NCBI GenBank assembly: GCA_016714985.1
Contig: JADKBS010000012.1
Span: forward strand, 186,001 to 250,000
Origin: Saprospiraceae bacterium
GTDB lineage: Bacteria > Bacteroidota > Bacteroidia > Chitinophagales > Saprospiraceae
Length of the DNA stretch: 64,000 nt
Direction: 5' to 3'
In this document: positions 9,528 through 18,513 of the stretch, piece after piece
How the letters are laid out: the number at the start of each line of letters is the position of its first letter
Position numbering within the stretch: the first letter of the stretch is position 1
Translations under genes and position numbers: made by a program
The notes under the pieces: generated by a model
What the model was told of the DNA's origin: nothing
Database searches by the model: none
Seen by the model: only the letters and a program-made list of their open reading frames with translations

Positions 9528-10826
9528 CTACGAAAACATCCCCGCAATGCAAGCCGTCAGAAAGCTGGCAATCGTGCCGCCAATCATGGCCTTGATGCCA
9601 AGCTCGGTCAGGTTCTTCCGCTGGGTGGGGGCCAAGGCGCTGATGCCGCCGATTTGGATGCCGATGGAGGCGAAATTGGCGAAGCCACAAAGGGCATAAG
9701 TCGTGATGATGACCGATTTCTGCTCCATCAAGGTCTTCAATTCGGGCAGCTTGGCGTAGGCGTAGAACTCGTTGATGGCGGTTTTCATGCCCAGTAGCTG
9801 GCCCACCATCATGGAGTCTTGTGAGGAAACACCCATTATCCATGCCACGGGGGCAAACAGCAGGCCGAGGATGTATTCCAAGGTAAGGCCGGAGAAGCGG
9901 CCATTGGTATTGGCGGCGATGGTACCGTTCAGGTCGCCGATATTGCCGATGCCGCTCAAAATCGAGTTCAGCATGGCGATCATGGCCGTGAACACGAGGA
10001 GCATGATGCCCACGTTCACTGCCAGTTTGAAGCCGTCCGTGGCACCGTGCGTGATGGCGTCCAGCATATTGGAGCCGGATTTCTCACGGGGCACGTCCAG
10101 TTTTTGTTCTGCAAGGGTGACTTCCCGGTCCGCTGGCAGCAGCATCTTGGCGCAGACGATGGCGGCTGGTGCCGACATGATGGAAGCCGTGAGCAGGTGC
10201 CTTGCAAAGAGTTGCTGCGTGGCCGGGTCGTCGCCACCGAGGAAGCCGACGTAGGCAGCAAATACGCTACCCGCAATGGTGGCAAAGCCGCCTACCATCA
10301 GGCACATGATTTCGGAGCGGGACATACCTTCCAAGTAGGGCCGGATGACCAAGGGCGCTTCCGTCTGCCCGATGAACACGTTGGCGGCAGCGGCGAGGCT
10401 CTCAGCACCCGTCAGTTTCATGGTCTGGCTCATCACCCAAGCGATGCCCTTGGTGATGATTTGGAGGATGCCGAGGTAATAGAACAGGGAAGAAAGCGCC
10501 GAGAAGAAAACGATGGTCGGCAGTACTTTGAACACGAAATTGTTCAAGGCGGGGTCAACTTCCGAGGCGCTAAAAGGCGTGAGCAAGAACTCGATGCCTG
10601 CACCCGTATAGCCCAACACGCTGACGAAGAAACTGGCCACCCAATCGAATGCAATGGAGACGAACTCAACCTTGAGCACCAGCAGGCCAAGTACCAATTG
10701 GAGCAAGGTGCCCCCGGCCACGATTCGCCAATTGATGGCCTTGCGGTTGGCGCTCAACAGGTACATTAGGCCAAGAAACAGGCCGTAGCCCAGGGTGCCA
10801 CGCAATATGCTGACTACTAAGTCCAT
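9528..10826 (-). CDS. Concentrative nucleoside transporter, NupC family
   Basis: Inner-membrane cation-coupled nucleoside symporter of 432 aa, full length for the CNT family. Segments of the N-terminal three-helix region are followed by the gate and transport domains. The CNT signature is clear: NVFIGQTEAPLVIRPYL near 170 and the second-half motif ANFASIGIQIGGISALAP near 395, which form the nucleoside- and sodium-binding re-entrant hairpins. It stands alone. The upstream gene (lptE-like) is on the same strand but about 70 bp away, with a TACATTTG element in the gap. Confidence 0.95.
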   Translation of the reverse strand: MDLVVSILRGTLGYGLFLGLMYLLSANRKAINWRIVAGGTLLQLVLGLLVLKVEFVSIAFDWVASFFVSVLGYTGAGIEFLLTPFSASEVDPALNNFVFKVLPTIVFFSALSSLFYYLGILQIITKGIAWVMSQTMKLTGAESLAAAANVFIGQTEAPLVIRPYLEGMSRSEIMCLMVGGFATIAGSVFAAYVGFLGGDDPATQQLFARHLLTASIMSAPAAIVCAKMLLPADREVTLAEQKLDVPREKSGSNMLDAITHGATDGFKLAVNVGIMLLVFTAMIAMLNSILSGIGNIGDLNGTIAANTNGRFSGLTLEYILGLLFAPVAWIMGVSSQDSMMVGQLLGMKTAINEFYAYAKLPELKTLMEQKSVIITTYALCGFANFASIGIQIGGISALAPTQRKNLTELGIKAMIGGTIASFLTACIAGMFS

Positions 10827-10867
10827 CGTTTTGTTTTTTGTTTTTGAAAATGAAAGTCAAAATCGGC

Positions 10868-10875
10868 CAAATGTA
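10868..10875 (-). promoter_or_regulatory. Candidate -7 promoter element (TACATTTG) for the nucleoside transporter
   Basis: Exact TAnnTTTG match on the minus strand about 42 bp ahead of the start codon. No clear TTTG box sits at the usual distance upstream, so confidence is modest. Confidence 0.4.
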
Positions 10876-10898
10876 CCACAAACCCCTCAAACTAAAAC

Positions 10899-11447
10899 TC
10901 ACCAATTCGTGAACGCCCGGTTGTAGATCCTGTCCACTAGTTCCCTGCTGATGGTTTCGATGAGCGACTCCTGTACGTCGAGCAGGTTCTGGTCGGCCCC
11001 AAAGAAGTCCTCAAAGGAGAACTGCTGCTTCCAACTGGCCTTTTCGTCCTTGCTGTTGGTAAAGCTGACGCTGACGGCGATGGTGAGCTTGTTGAAGCCG
11101 ATTTGCTCGCCCGCCTTGGGTGCCTCCGCCGTTACTCGAAAGTCGGTGATGGATCCAGCGAACTCGATGTCCGGCTCCTCGTCGTTGTATTTCAGCCGGG
11201 TTTCCGTTCGGATTTTGTCCTTCAGCCGCTCCGTGAAGTCACGGGGCAGGGTGGGCACTGCCCCCGGCGACTGGTTTTCAAAGGTCTCCACATAGTAGGT
11301 GTTTACATCGGGCGGAATGCTGATGCCCGCCAAGGAGTAGCCGTTGCCCCGAATCATGCAGCCTTGTTGCAACAGGATGATACCGACTGCCATTACCCAA
11401 AAGAAAAGCGGACTTGCGTAATTTTGTCTTTTAATCGTGTTTGACAT
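10899..11447 (-). CDS. LptE-like LPS-assembly lipoprotein
   Basis: Small outer-membrane lipoprotein (182 aa) of the Bacteroidota LptE/LptE-like family, which partners LptD in placing LPS in the outer membrane. A signal sequence ends in the lipobox LLQQGC. It is followed by GYSLAGISIPPDVNTYYVE, FENQ and LPRDFTERLKDKI, the characteristic start of this family, and a C-terminal stretch VDRIYNRAFTNW. I use the ATG at 11447. A longer reading from 11519 would start upstream of the TATATTTG promoter element at 11487-11494 and would bury the signal peptide. Confidence 0.85.
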   Translation of the reverse strand: MSNTIKRQNYASPLFFWVMAVGIILLQQGCMIRGNGYSLAGISIPPDVNTYYVETFENQSPGAVPTLPRDFTERLKDKIRTETRLKYNDEEPDIEFAGSITDFRVTAEAPKAGEQIGFNKLTIAVSVSFTNSKDEKASWKQQFSFEDFFGADQNLLDVQESLIETISRELVDRIYNRAFTNW

Positions 11448-11486
11448 GAAAAACCTGGTTTGAACGCCCGAAGATAAGCTATTGGC

Positions 11487-11494
11487 CAAATATA
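11487..11494 (-). promoter_or_regulatory. Candidate -7 promoter element (TATATTTG) for the LptE-like gene
   Basis: Exact TAnnTTTG match 40 bp ahead of the chosen start. It supports the short start for the LptE-like gene. Confidence 0.45.
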
Positions 11495-11532
11495 CTTCGA
11501 GCCGCCAAGTTTTTGGCATGGGGCGAATGGAA

Positions 11533-11580
11533 GGCGGAATTTATTCCGCCACTGTCAATAATGGCGGAATAAATTCCGCC
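11533..11580. repeat. Large inverted repeat with self-complementary arms
   Basis: Two perfect 18-bp inverted arms (GGCGGAATTTATTCCGCC and its complement) separated by 12 bp. Each arm can also fold on itself. It lies between the divergent LptE-like gene and the esterase gene. No T-tract follows, so it is not a standard terminator. Confidence 0.75.
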
Positions 11581-11675
11581 CTCCTTAATTCATGCCCAAA
11601 ACTTGGCGGTGTGAGCTATAACGAAGACCTCGACCTGTTGGCGTTGTTGTTTGCCAAACCTTAATAACTTGCAAG

Positions 11676-12593
11676 ATGCTCTTAGTCGTAAAAATACTGG
11701 CGTTTTTGCTGTTGGGCTATTTCCTGCTTTGGTGGCTGGTTCCCAAGGGCAATTTCGTGGCAGAGGCGCTGCACCTTCCGATTTGGTTGTTGCAATTGCG
11801 CAAGCTGGCGTCGCCAAATCCGAAACCACTAAAAATCAAGTACGGCAAACATTTCCGACAGTACTTGCTGTATTGCCCTGCTTCGCAACAAGTGCCTGAA
11901 AAACAGCACGTTATCATCTATACCCACGGCAGCGGCTGGTTGTTTGGCCAGCCAGAAATGTTCAAAGCCAATGCGCAGTGGTTGGCCGGGCAAGGGTTCC
12001 ATGCCTTCTTCCTCACGCACCGCCGCTTACCGCAGTACCATATCGAGCATTTACGGGAGGATGCCGCCTTGGCCATTAAGGCAGTGACGGTCGAAATGGC
12101 CAGACTTGGCCTTTCCAGCAAAAAAATACTGATTTGCGGCAATTCTGCAGGCGGCCACCTGGCTGCACTTGCCTTGCTTGACGGACGGTTGTTGGCATCG
12201 GTAGGGTTGTCGCCCAGCCTGTTCTCGGCCTTGGCCTGCTTCTCGTCCCCGCTCGACTTGTCGAAGATGTGGGACTCGCCACCACTGCTGATGCTTACCC
12301 ACATGAAGGATGAGAAATTGTACCAGCTTTCCAATCCGATAGCTTACCTTGATAAAGCCCCGGAAATCCCCATCCTGCTTGTCCATGGAGAAAAGGACGG
12401 TTTCGTGGAAACAGCGAGCAGCATCTCGTTTTACCAAAAACTGAGGTCGTTGGGCACTGCCGATGCCCGGCTCGAAATCTTGAAAAATGGAACGCACCTT
12501 GGAGCGGCAAGTTGGTGCTTTACAGGCCACCCTTGCAGCTTGGTGTTCAAGGAGTGGCTAGAATATGTGGAACGTCAATGTGAGGAGAAATAA
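11676..12593 (+). CDS. Alpha/beta-hydrolase, esterase/lipase type, membrane-anchored
   Basis: 305-residue hydrolase of the Abhydrolase_3 (BD-FAE/HSL-like) group. One N-terminal hydrophobic segment (3-22) suggests a membrane anchor or uncleaved signal. The oxyanion motif HGSGW is at 84-88, in place of the usual HGGG/HGGxW. The nucleophile elbow is GNSAGGH with Ser157. The acid is probably the Asp in HGEKDGF, and the catalytic His is in GTHLGA. The substrate is unknown, most likely a carboxylic ester. Its 3' end overlaps the 3' end of the convergent membrane-protein gene by 19 bp. Confidence 0.85.
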   Translation: MLLVVKILAFLLLGYFLLWWLVPKGNFVAEALHLPIWLLQLRKLASPNPKPLKIKYGKHFRQYLLYCPASQQVPEKQHVIIYTHGSGWLFGQPEMFKANAQWLAGQGFHAFFLTHRRLPQYHIEHLREDAALAIKAVTVEMARLGLSSKKILICGNSAGGHLAALALLDGRLLASVGLSPSLFSALACFSSPLDLSKMWDSPPLLMLTHMKDEKLYQLSNPIAYLDKAPEIPILLVHGEKDGFVETASSISFYQKLRSLGTADARLEILKNGTHLGAASWCFTGHPCSLVFKEWLEYVERQCEEK

Positions 12594-13423
12594 TTGGAAA
12601 CACCGCTCATGGTCATGATCCGGGTGGTTATCCTGAATAGCACCAAAACTTGTTGGACGAGAAAGAACACCACGACCAAACCTGCCGTCACCATGCCAGA
12701 TTTACCTTCCAGCCACCAGTAGGCCACCACGGCAAGCATTTGCAAAGCCATGAAAACCAAGTAGATAGCAGTCGTCTGAAAGAAGTGCCGTAAAGTAAAG
12801 CCTAAGCCTTTTTTACACGCTTGCCAAACCGTAAGCCCTTGTTTGATAATTGCCGTGCGGGCAATGATGGAGGCATTGTTGAAGAAGACGACCCCAATGA
12901 ACCAGCCAAAAGCAATCAATAATAGGTAGCCAAGAACGACTTTCTCCGATGCCATGGTCTCGAAATTGTGCATCAGGTTGCCGAGGTAGGGTAGGAGCGT
13001 GAAGCCAGTCCAAAGCAGGAACAGCAGCAGGAACGCTACCCCGACCATTGCGAAGCGGAAAAAATAGATGGCCCCGCCCGCCCAAAAGGAAAGCCAATTA
13101 GGCGTCTTGTTGACCAATGTTGACAGTACCCCTCCGTTGATGAACACACTGCCCAAGGCCCAAACCAACAGCACCCACCGCAGTTGGCCAATGAGCGGCG
13201 TGATACTACCGCCATGCGTGTTCAGGAAGTCGGAGAACACCGTATGGTCGTAACCCGACAGCAACTTGTTGATTTCCAGTGAGTTGCCGATACTGGCTTC
13301 CAGCACGTGCCAGACCTGCATGGCCAGCGGCACGGCCAGTAGCAGTTGCAGGGCATAGACCAGCAGCACGATGTTCCAATGGCGCAGGCCGGTTGTGAAA
13401 GCTGTTTTTATGGTTGAAATCAT
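12575..13423 (-). CDS. Integral membrane protein, unknown function
   Basis: 282 aa with about six hydrophobic segments (roughly 18-38, 90-110, 125-150, 170-190, 220-240, 245-265). I recognise no catalytic motif. It begins 5 nt after the stop of the M1 aminopeptidase gene, so the two are probably co-transcribed. The ATG at 13423 is preferred because the longer reading would run into the aminopeptidase gene. It may be a DUF4013/YIP1-like polytopic protein, but this is not certain. Confidence 0.75.
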   Translation of the reverse strand: MISTIKTAFTTGLRHWNIVLLVYALQLLLAVPLAMQVWHVLEASIGNSLEINKLLSGYDHTVFSDFLNTHGGSITPLIGQLRWVLLVWALGSVFINGGVLSTLVNKTPNWLSFWAGGAIYFFRFAMVGVAFLLLFLLWTGFTLLPYLGNLMHNFETMASEKVVLGYLLLIAFGWFIGVVFFNNASIIARTAIIKQGLTVWQACKKGLGFTLRHFFQTTAIYLVFMALQMLAVVAYWWLEGKSGMVTAGLVVVFFLVQQVLVLFRITTRIMTMSGVSNYFSSH

Positions 13424-13428
13424 GGTTG

Positions 13429-15420
13429 TCAAATCAAAAATGCTACGGACTGCATCAAATTCTGCATCCAAAACACCGCCTTCACCGTGTACTTCCAAAG
13501 CACGGTCGTTTCCGGTTTCAGGGTCATGCTGTTGTTGTTCAGGTCAAGGTCGAGGGTGATTTTCTGCTTGGGGTCAATTTGCACCGACACGATTTTTGAC
13601 TTGCTTTGGTAGGTGAAAATTTTTGTCCGAAGCTGGCCGTCCCAGTTTTCCGTTTTCACCATACCATCCTCGAAACGAATTTCCACTTCCACTGGGAAAA
13701 CCAACTCGCCCAAACGGTGCAGCGTCACCGAGGCCGTGAAATCGCCCGTAGGCTCGCCTTTTTTGAAAACAAAACCGCCTTTCCCATCGTCAAAAAGCCC
13801 GTGGAGGCTGTAGTTCTCAAGGTTGCTGATTTCCGAGACGGCGTAGTCGCAGACGTCCGTGCCCTGAATCACGCCCTTGAACAGCCAGTCGAAATTGCTC
13901 CCGAAAGCGTTGTTTGGGTGTTGCGCAGCAAACTCGTTCGCTACCGCAAAAAAATCGGTGCCACGGGGGTGCTTGAACTGCCAGCGCTCGAAATAAGTGC
14001 GCATCATTTCGTCCATCTGCTCATCGCCGAGCACGGCCTGCATGGTGCGCAGCATGGTGGCCGTTTTGCTATAAATGATGCCCTTGTGGCGGGCGTCATA
14101 GGTCCAGCCGGGCTTGTCGGCGTAGTCTTCCTTGGGGTTGGGCATGCCCGTGTACTCGTTGCGGCTGAGTTCCCAATTGCCCATCTGGTAGCCGAGAAAG
14201 TCCACGTAGCCCGTCTTCTCCCCATAATAATGGTCAATGATGCGGTCTTCGTAGTAGGTGGTTATGCCTTCGTCCAACCATGCTTGTTCCTTCTCATTGC
14301 TGGACAGCATCATCATAAAATACTGGTGTACGAATTCGTGCAGGGCCAGCGATTCCACGTTGCGGATTCCCGACGGCGAGTTCCAGAACGACCCCAAGGT
14401 GATGAAAGTAGGGTACTCCATCATGCCGCTGCGCAGGCCGTGAAAAGGCGGGTCGGCGATGGTGATGCTGGCAAAAGGGTAGGGGCCAACGTGCTCGGTT
14501 AGGTATTCCAGGCCCTGTTTGATGGCCGTGATGACCCTTGTGGCATGCATTGAATGCTCAGGTGGGATGAGCAGCCGGATGTTGACATGCTGCCATTTGT
14601 CCTCAAAAACTTGGTAGCCGGGGTAGGCCGTCCATGCGAAGTCAATCACGTCCTCCACCACGAAGCGGCGGCGGGTGAGGTTGTTGGGCAGTTTTTCCTC
14701 GCTCATCAGGCAGCCGGAAGCGCCCATGACGAGTTGGCTGGGGGCAGTGATGGTCACGTCGTAGGTGCCGAAATCGCCATAAAACTCGGTGGTGCGGAAA
14801 AATTGGTGGCAGTTCCAGGCCCACTGGCCATCAGGCTCCAATTGCCAGACACCCAACTGCGGGAACCAATGCACCCAAAGCGCAAAATCATCCTTGGAAT
14901 AACCTGCACGGGCGATGGTCTTGGGCAGCTTTGCGGAGAATTTTAGGTCAAATACGGCGGTCTGACCAGGTGGAATAGGTGCTTTAAGTGGTACGAGCAG
15001 CACGCTTTGGTCACCCGTGTTGCCATCATCGGGCTGTACGTAACGCATTGATTGCGTTAGGTTTGCGCCGTTTTGCTCCGCAATATCGTCCACCTGAATC
15101 CAGCCCCAGGTGTCCTCGCCACGGCTCCCGATGTTCTGGTCGAAGATATTGCCGCCACTGCCCTTGAGAAAGGTGCTGCCCATGTTCTTGAACGAGTTGA
15201 GGTACATGTAGAACCGCAGTTCGGTCACAGGCACGGGCGAGTTGTTTTTGAAGATGACCTGTCCCGTAGAGGTAACGGATTTCTTGGCGAGGTCATATTG
15301 CACATCCATCACATAGCTGGTGGGCCGGCTGCTCTTGGGCGGGTTGAAGCGGGGGTCGCATTGGCCAACGGCCATCCAAGCTGAAAGGGTTAACAGGCTG
15401 AAAATCAAGACGTATTTCAT
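13429..15420 (-). CDS. Secreted M1-family zinc aminopeptidase
   Basis: 663-residue exported metallopeptidase. A signal peptide (1-20, ending AVGQ) is followed by an M1 beta domain. The catalytic domain has the exopeptidase motif SGMMEY (331-336, the GxMEN equivalent), the zinc site HEFVH (361-365) and the third ligand Glu384 in WLDEGITTYYED. It would cleave N-terminal residues from peptides in the periplasm or outside. The open frame continues upstream to 15861, but that part runs through a double-hairpin repeat and is not plausible protein. The ATG at 15420 gives a clean signal peptide. Confidence 0.92.
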   Translation of the reverse strand: MKYVLIFSLLTLSAWMAVGQCDPRFNPPKSSRPTSYVMDVQYDLAKKSVTSTGQVIFKNNSPVPVTELRFYMYLNSFKNMGSTFLKGSGGNIFDQNIGSRGEDTWGWIQVDDIAEQNGANLTQSMRYVQPDDGNTGDQSVLLVPLKAPIPPGQTAVFDLKFSAKLPKTIARAGYSKDDFALWVHWFPQLGVWQLEPDGQWAWNCHQFFRTTEFYGDFGTYDVTITAPSQLVMGASGCLMSEEKLPNNLTRRRFVVEDVIDFAWTAYPGYQVFEDKWQHVNIRLLIPPEHSMHATRVITAIKQGLEYLTEHVGPYPFASITIADPPFHGLRSGMMEYPTFITLGSFWNSPSGIRNVESLALHEFVHQYFMMMLSSNEKEQAWLDEGITTYYEDRIIDHYYGEKTGYVDFLGYQMGNWELSRNEYTGMPNPKEDYADKPGWTYDARHKGIIYSKTATMLRTMQAVLGDEQMDEMMRTYFERWQFKHPRGTDFFAVANEFAAQHPNNAFGSNFDWLFKGVIQGTDVCDYAVSEISNLENYSLHGLFDDGKGGFVFKKGEPTGDFTASVTLHRLGELVFPVEVEIRFEDGMVKTENWDGQLRTKIFTYQSKSKIVSVQIDPKQKITLDLDLNNNSMTLKPETTVLWKYTVKAVFWMQNLMQSVAFLI

Positions 15421-15437
15421 CGGAACAAAGAAAGGCA

Positions 15438-15565
15438 GACTTAGGGAAAAAGTTGAATGGAAAAAGTAAAAACTTAAATTTTCCCAAAAAAACACCCCAA
15501 AATGTGGGAGGAGTGAGAAAAAATATAATTTTTTCTCACTCCTCCCACACCCTTTTGAATAGTTG
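15438..15565 (+). repeat. Double-hairpin intergenic element, copy 1
   Basis: Copy of a dispersed element between the divergent aminopeptidase and small-lipoprotein genes. Hairpin 2 (15504-15548) is a perfect 21-bp stem with a 3-nt loop and a GAGTGAG / CTCACTC core. Hairpin 1 is degraded on its left arm but keeps the right arm TTTTCCCAAAAAAACACCCC. Outer ends resemble the GTAACT / AGTTAC ends of the other copies but are worn. Confidence 0.75.
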
Positions 15566-15579
15566 CAAAACATTTTAGC

Positions 15580-15936
15580 ATGAAATACCTTTCCGTTTTC
15601 GCATTCTTCATTTTTTGCTTCGCAAATTGCACCGCCGATTTGGGCTACCAGCAAGCCATCCAAGGCAAGTGGCAAGCCGTCAATTGGACAACCGACAATG
15701 GCGAACCCCGCTCCGTAGAGAATGTTTCCTTTGATTTCAATGGCGAAGCCTACGCTGCAAAACTGGGTGCCCGGGACGAAGCGGGCAGCTTCCGGCTCCA
15801 AGGCGACAAACTCTACACCAAGGCCGAAGGCCAACAGGAAATCATGGTAAAAATTAGCCAATTGACCACTGATTCCTTGGTCTTTGAAATGAACCGGGGT
15901 GGGGTGCAGGAGGTTTTGACTTTGAAAAAAATGTGA
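15580..15936 (+). CDS. Small lipocalin-like lipoprotein
   Basis: 118 aa. A short signal (MKYLSVFAFFIFCFANC) ends in a lipobox-like FANC. The mature part, with GKWQAVNW, FDFNGEAYAA, GSFRLQGDKLYT and SLVFEMNRGG, follows the pattern of the Bacteroidota lipocalin-like small lipoproteins. The role is unknown. It ends just before fmt, so the two may be co-transcribed. Confidence 0.7.
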   Translation: MKYLSVFAFFIFCFANCTADLGYQQAIQGKWQAVNWTTDNGEPRSVENVSFDFNGEAYAAKLGARDEAGSFRLQGDKLYTKAEGQQEIMVKISQLTTDSLVFEMNRGGVQEVLTLKKM

Positions 15937-15944
15937 TTCACACC

Positions 15945-16913
15945 ATGCGCATCATCTTCATGGGCACGCCCGATTTCGCCGTGCCCTCGTTACAAATTTT
16001 GTTGGACAATGGCTACGAAGTGGCCGCCGTCGTCACTGCCACCGACAAACTGGGGGGTAGGGGAGGCAAGCAATTGCTCGAATCGGCGGTGAAGAAATTC
16101 GCCGTGAGCCGAGGGCTTCCCGTGCTGCAACCTGAGAAGCTGCGTGACCCCGCCTTTCTAGACGCATTGCGGAACTGCAACGCTGATTTACAGGTGGTTG
16201 TGGCATTCCGCATGTTGCCGGAGGCAGTTTGGGCGATGCCCAAAATTGGTACTTTCAACCTGCACGGCTCGCTGCTCCCCAAGTACCGGGGTGCTGCCCC
16301 CATCAATTGGGCCATCATCAACGGCGAGCGGGAAACGGGCGTCACGACTTTTTTCCTCCAGCACGAAATTGACACGGGCGACCTGCTATTTCAGGCCCGC
16401 TTGCCCATTGGCGAAGAAGACACGGCTGGGGAGGTACACGACCGCATGATGCTGCTCGGTGCAGACCTCGTGCTGAAAACCGTGCAGGCCATCGAGCAGG
16501 GCGGTGTTGCGAAGCAAAAACAAGACGACTCGCTCGCTTGCCACGCCCCGAAGATTTTCCATGAAACCTGTGAGATTGATTTCACCAAAACGGTTGCCGA
16601 GGTTCACAATTTCGTGCGGGGCCTCAGCCCGTACCCCGGGGCCTGGAAGGTAGTAGCCACATCTTTGACCTTGGCAGATGGAACGCCTTGGCAATCGGCG
16701 AATTGGGAAGCGGTACAAGGAATTGAGTTGAAGGTTTTCAAGACCCAAAAAGAACTTGCCACACATGATTTGCCTATAGGGCAGTTTATCACTGATGGGA
16801 AAAAAACGCTGAAAATGACCGTTGCTGATGGTTTCGTGCATCTGTTGGAGCTGCAATTGCAGGGCCGGAAACGGCTTTCAACAGTGGATTTCCTGAACGG
16901 AATGAAATCTTGA
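15945..16913 (+). CDS. fmt: Methionyl-tRNA formyltransferase
   Basis: Formylates the initiator Met-tRNA using 10-formyl-tetrahydrofolate. It is 322 aa, full length. The N-terminal Rossmann-type domain begins MRIIFMGTPDFAVPSL. The catalytic block NLHGSLLPKYRGAAPINWA holds Asn105 and His107, and the third catalytic residue is Asp in EIDTGD near 143. The C-terminal OB-like domain follows (about 210-322). ATG 15945 is chosen over one four codons upstream because it matches the family start. The gene was originally convergent with tRNA-Phe, before the integrative element separated them. Confidence 0.96.
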   Translation: MRIIFMGTPDFAVPSLQILLDNGYEVAAVVTATDKLGGRGGKQLLESAVKKFAVSRGLPVLQPEKLRDPAFLDALRNCNADLQVVVAFRMLPEAVWAMPKIGTFNLHGSLLPKYRGAAPINWAIINGERETGVTTFFLQHEIDTGDLLFQARLPIGEEDTAGEVHDRMMLLGADLVLKTVQAIEQGGVAKQKQDDSLACHAPKIFHETCEIDFTKTVAEVHNFVRGLSPYPGAWKVVATSLTLADGTPWQSANWEAVQGIELKVFKTQKELATHDLPIGQFITDGKKTLKMTVADGFVHLLELQLQGRKRLSTVDFLNGMKS

Positions 16914-16923
16914 CCAAAAAGAA

Positions 16924-16953
16924 ACCCCTTCCAAGCTTTCGCCTGAAAGGGGT
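16924..16953 (+). terminator. Probable terminator after fmt
   Basis: Stem ACCCCTT / AAGGGGT with a 16-nt loop, 11 bp after the fmt stop and just before the att site. The T-run is short, so it is only a moderate candidate. Confidence 0.5.
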
Positions 16954-16961
16954 CTTAGGTG

Positions 16962-16985
16962 GTGGTGAAAGAGGGAATCGAACCC
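16962..16985. repeat. att site, distal copy (tRNA-Phe 3' end fragment)
   Basis: 24 bp identical to 23756-23779, which is the 3' end of the intact tRNA-Phe gene plus one base. It marks the left boundary of the integrated element; fmt and its terminator lie outside. Confidence 0.88.
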
Positions 16986-17091
16986 TATGCAGTATGGTAC
17001 TTTATTTCGTTTCTAAACCATTGCTTTTCAATACATTGTAAAAAGTTGAACGTTTGATTAAGCCCACTTTTATTTGAATTGAGGCAAAAAA

Positions 17092-17115
17092 AGTGTCAAC
17101 CACAGTGTCAACCAA
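17092..17115. promoter_or_regulatory. Candidate integrase arm-type site, left
   Basis: Two tandem copies of AGTGTCAACC with a 12-bp period. The same 22 bp occurs at 23679-23700, in the same orientation, close to the other att site. Its place inside both element ends and just ahead of the integrase promoter fits an integrase or excisionase binding site. Confidence 0.6.
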
Positions 17116-17129
17116 TGAAATAAAACGGC

Positions 17130-17137
17130 TACATTTG
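17130..17137 (+). promoter_or_regulatory. Candidate -7 element (TACATTTG) for the integrase gene
   Basis: Exact TAnnTTTG match 33 bp ahead of the integrase start. The expected -33 position falls in the arm-type repeat, so bound integrase could repress its own promoter. This is inference. Confidence 0.4.
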
Positions 17138-17169
17138 TACTGCGAAACAATCATAAAAAGCCGTGCAAA

Positions 17170-18465
17170 ATGTCGAAAATTCGTTACTACCTGAAAGCCT
17201 CGGATAGCGCCGGGGAAAGTCTCATAAGTTTATACTTCAGCTTCAACGACAAGCGCCTCGTTTACTCGACGGGCTTGAAAGTGCCGCCCGACTTTTGGAA
17301 CACCGAAAAGCAGCGGGCAAAGGAGAGCCGCAAGTTTCCACAGTTTCCCGAACTGAACGCAAGGCTGGACAATCTCGCCCACGAAACGCTGAACATATAC
17401 CGCCGTTTCCTCAATGATGGGAAATTGCCGTCCGTTGCTCAAATGAAAAGCGAGCTGGACGCCTACACCTTGCGGGGTGCAACGGCGGGGGAAACGTCCC
17501 TTTTCGGCTTCATTGAGCAATTCATAAAGGAGCGGGAAAGCCAGCCGAAATTTTCACCCAATACAATCAAAACCTACCGTACCACCTTCAACCACCTGAA
17601 AGCCTTTGCAGCCAAAAAGCGCCGCCCGCTTGACTTCGCCGACATTGACCTCGATTTCTTTTTCGACTTCCAAGAATTTCTATTCACTGAGCGAACCGAC
17701 GAAAAGGGCAAAAAAGCAATACTCAATCAAAATTCAGCCAGCAAAACGATAGGGGTATTGAAAGCCATGCTCAACGAAGCAACGGAACGGGGTATCAATA
17801 AGAACACCGCCTACAAAAGCCGCCGTTTCAGTATTGGACGTGTCGAAGTGCAAAACATTTACCTGAGCATTGATGAACTGACAAGGCTTTACCGCCTACA
17901 CCTCGAAGGGAAAAAAAGTCTGGACAAAGTGAGGGACTTGTTTTTGGTGGGAGCCTTTACTGGGCTTCGCTTTTCCGATTTCACGAACATAAGGCCCGAA
18001 AACGTCCGTACCGTGGACGGCGGGCAACAAATCCAGATGACTACCCAAAAGACAGGCGAAGCCGTGGCCGTTCCCGTTCACCCGATCGTTAGAGCCATAC
18101 TCGAAAAGCATAAAGGCCAACCGCCCAAACCCCTGAGCAATCAAAAGATGAACGATTATTTAAAGGAACTGGCAAAACTGGCAGGCATTACCGATGCCGT
18201 CGTATTGACAAAGAACAGGGCCGGAAAACGGTTTGATAGGAGATTTGAAAAATGGGAACTGGTAACGACCCACACCGCCCGCCGTTCCTTCGCCACCAAC
18301 GCATTTAAAGCGGGCATTCCTTCCATTTCCATAATGAAGATTACAGGCCACCGCACAGAGGCCGCATTTATGAAGTATATCAAGATTTCAAAGGAGGAAA
18401 ACGCTATTCTCATTTCACAAAGCGACTTTTTCAGGGTATCGCCCTTGAAAGTGGTTGCCGGGTAG
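17170..18465 (+). CDS. int: Tyrosine recombinase / integrase
   Basis: 431-residue site-specific recombinase of the Bacteroidota type. An arm-binding domain (about 1-95, with VYSTGLKVPPDFWN) is followed by a SAM-like core-binding domain (105-215) and a catalytic domain. Catalytic residues are Arg267 (GAFTGLR), His368 and Arg371 (HTARR), His394 (TGHR) and Tyr403 (MKYIKIS). It sits 185 bp inside the left att site, the usual place for an integrase that uses the adjacent tRNA gene, and so should catalyse integration into and excision from tRNA-Phe. All active-site residues are present, so the element may still be mobile. Confidence 0.95.
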   Translation: MSKIRYYLKASDSAGESLISLYFSFNDKRLVYSTGLKVPPDFWNTEKQRAKESRKFPQFPELNARLDNLAHETLNIYRRFLNDGKLPSVAQMKSELDAYTLRGATAGETSLFGFIEQFIKERESQPKFSPNTIKTYRTTFNHLKAFAAKKRRPLDFADIDLDFFFDFQEFLFTERTDEKGKKAILNQNSASKTIGVLKAMLNEATERGINKNTAYKSRRFSIGRVEVQNIYLSIDELTRLYRLHLEGKKSLDKVRDLFLVGAFTGLRFSDFTNIRPENVRTVDGGQQIQMTTQKTGEAVAVPVHPIVRAILEKHKGQPPKPLSNQKMNDYLKELAKLAGITDAVVLTKNRAGKRFDRRFEKWELVTTHTARRSFATNAFKAGIPSISIMKITGHRTEAAFMKYIKISKEENAILISQSDFFRVSPLKVVAG

Positions 18466-18513
18466 CTTTCCCCCTAAGCATCAAACCCATTTCATCACTT
18501 TAAAATTATCTCC

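Noticed and set aside
15421..15861. N-terminal extension of the M1 aminopeptidase
   Set aside because: It would translate through a double-hairpin repeat and the opposite-strand lipoprotein gene; a clean signal peptide starts at 15420.
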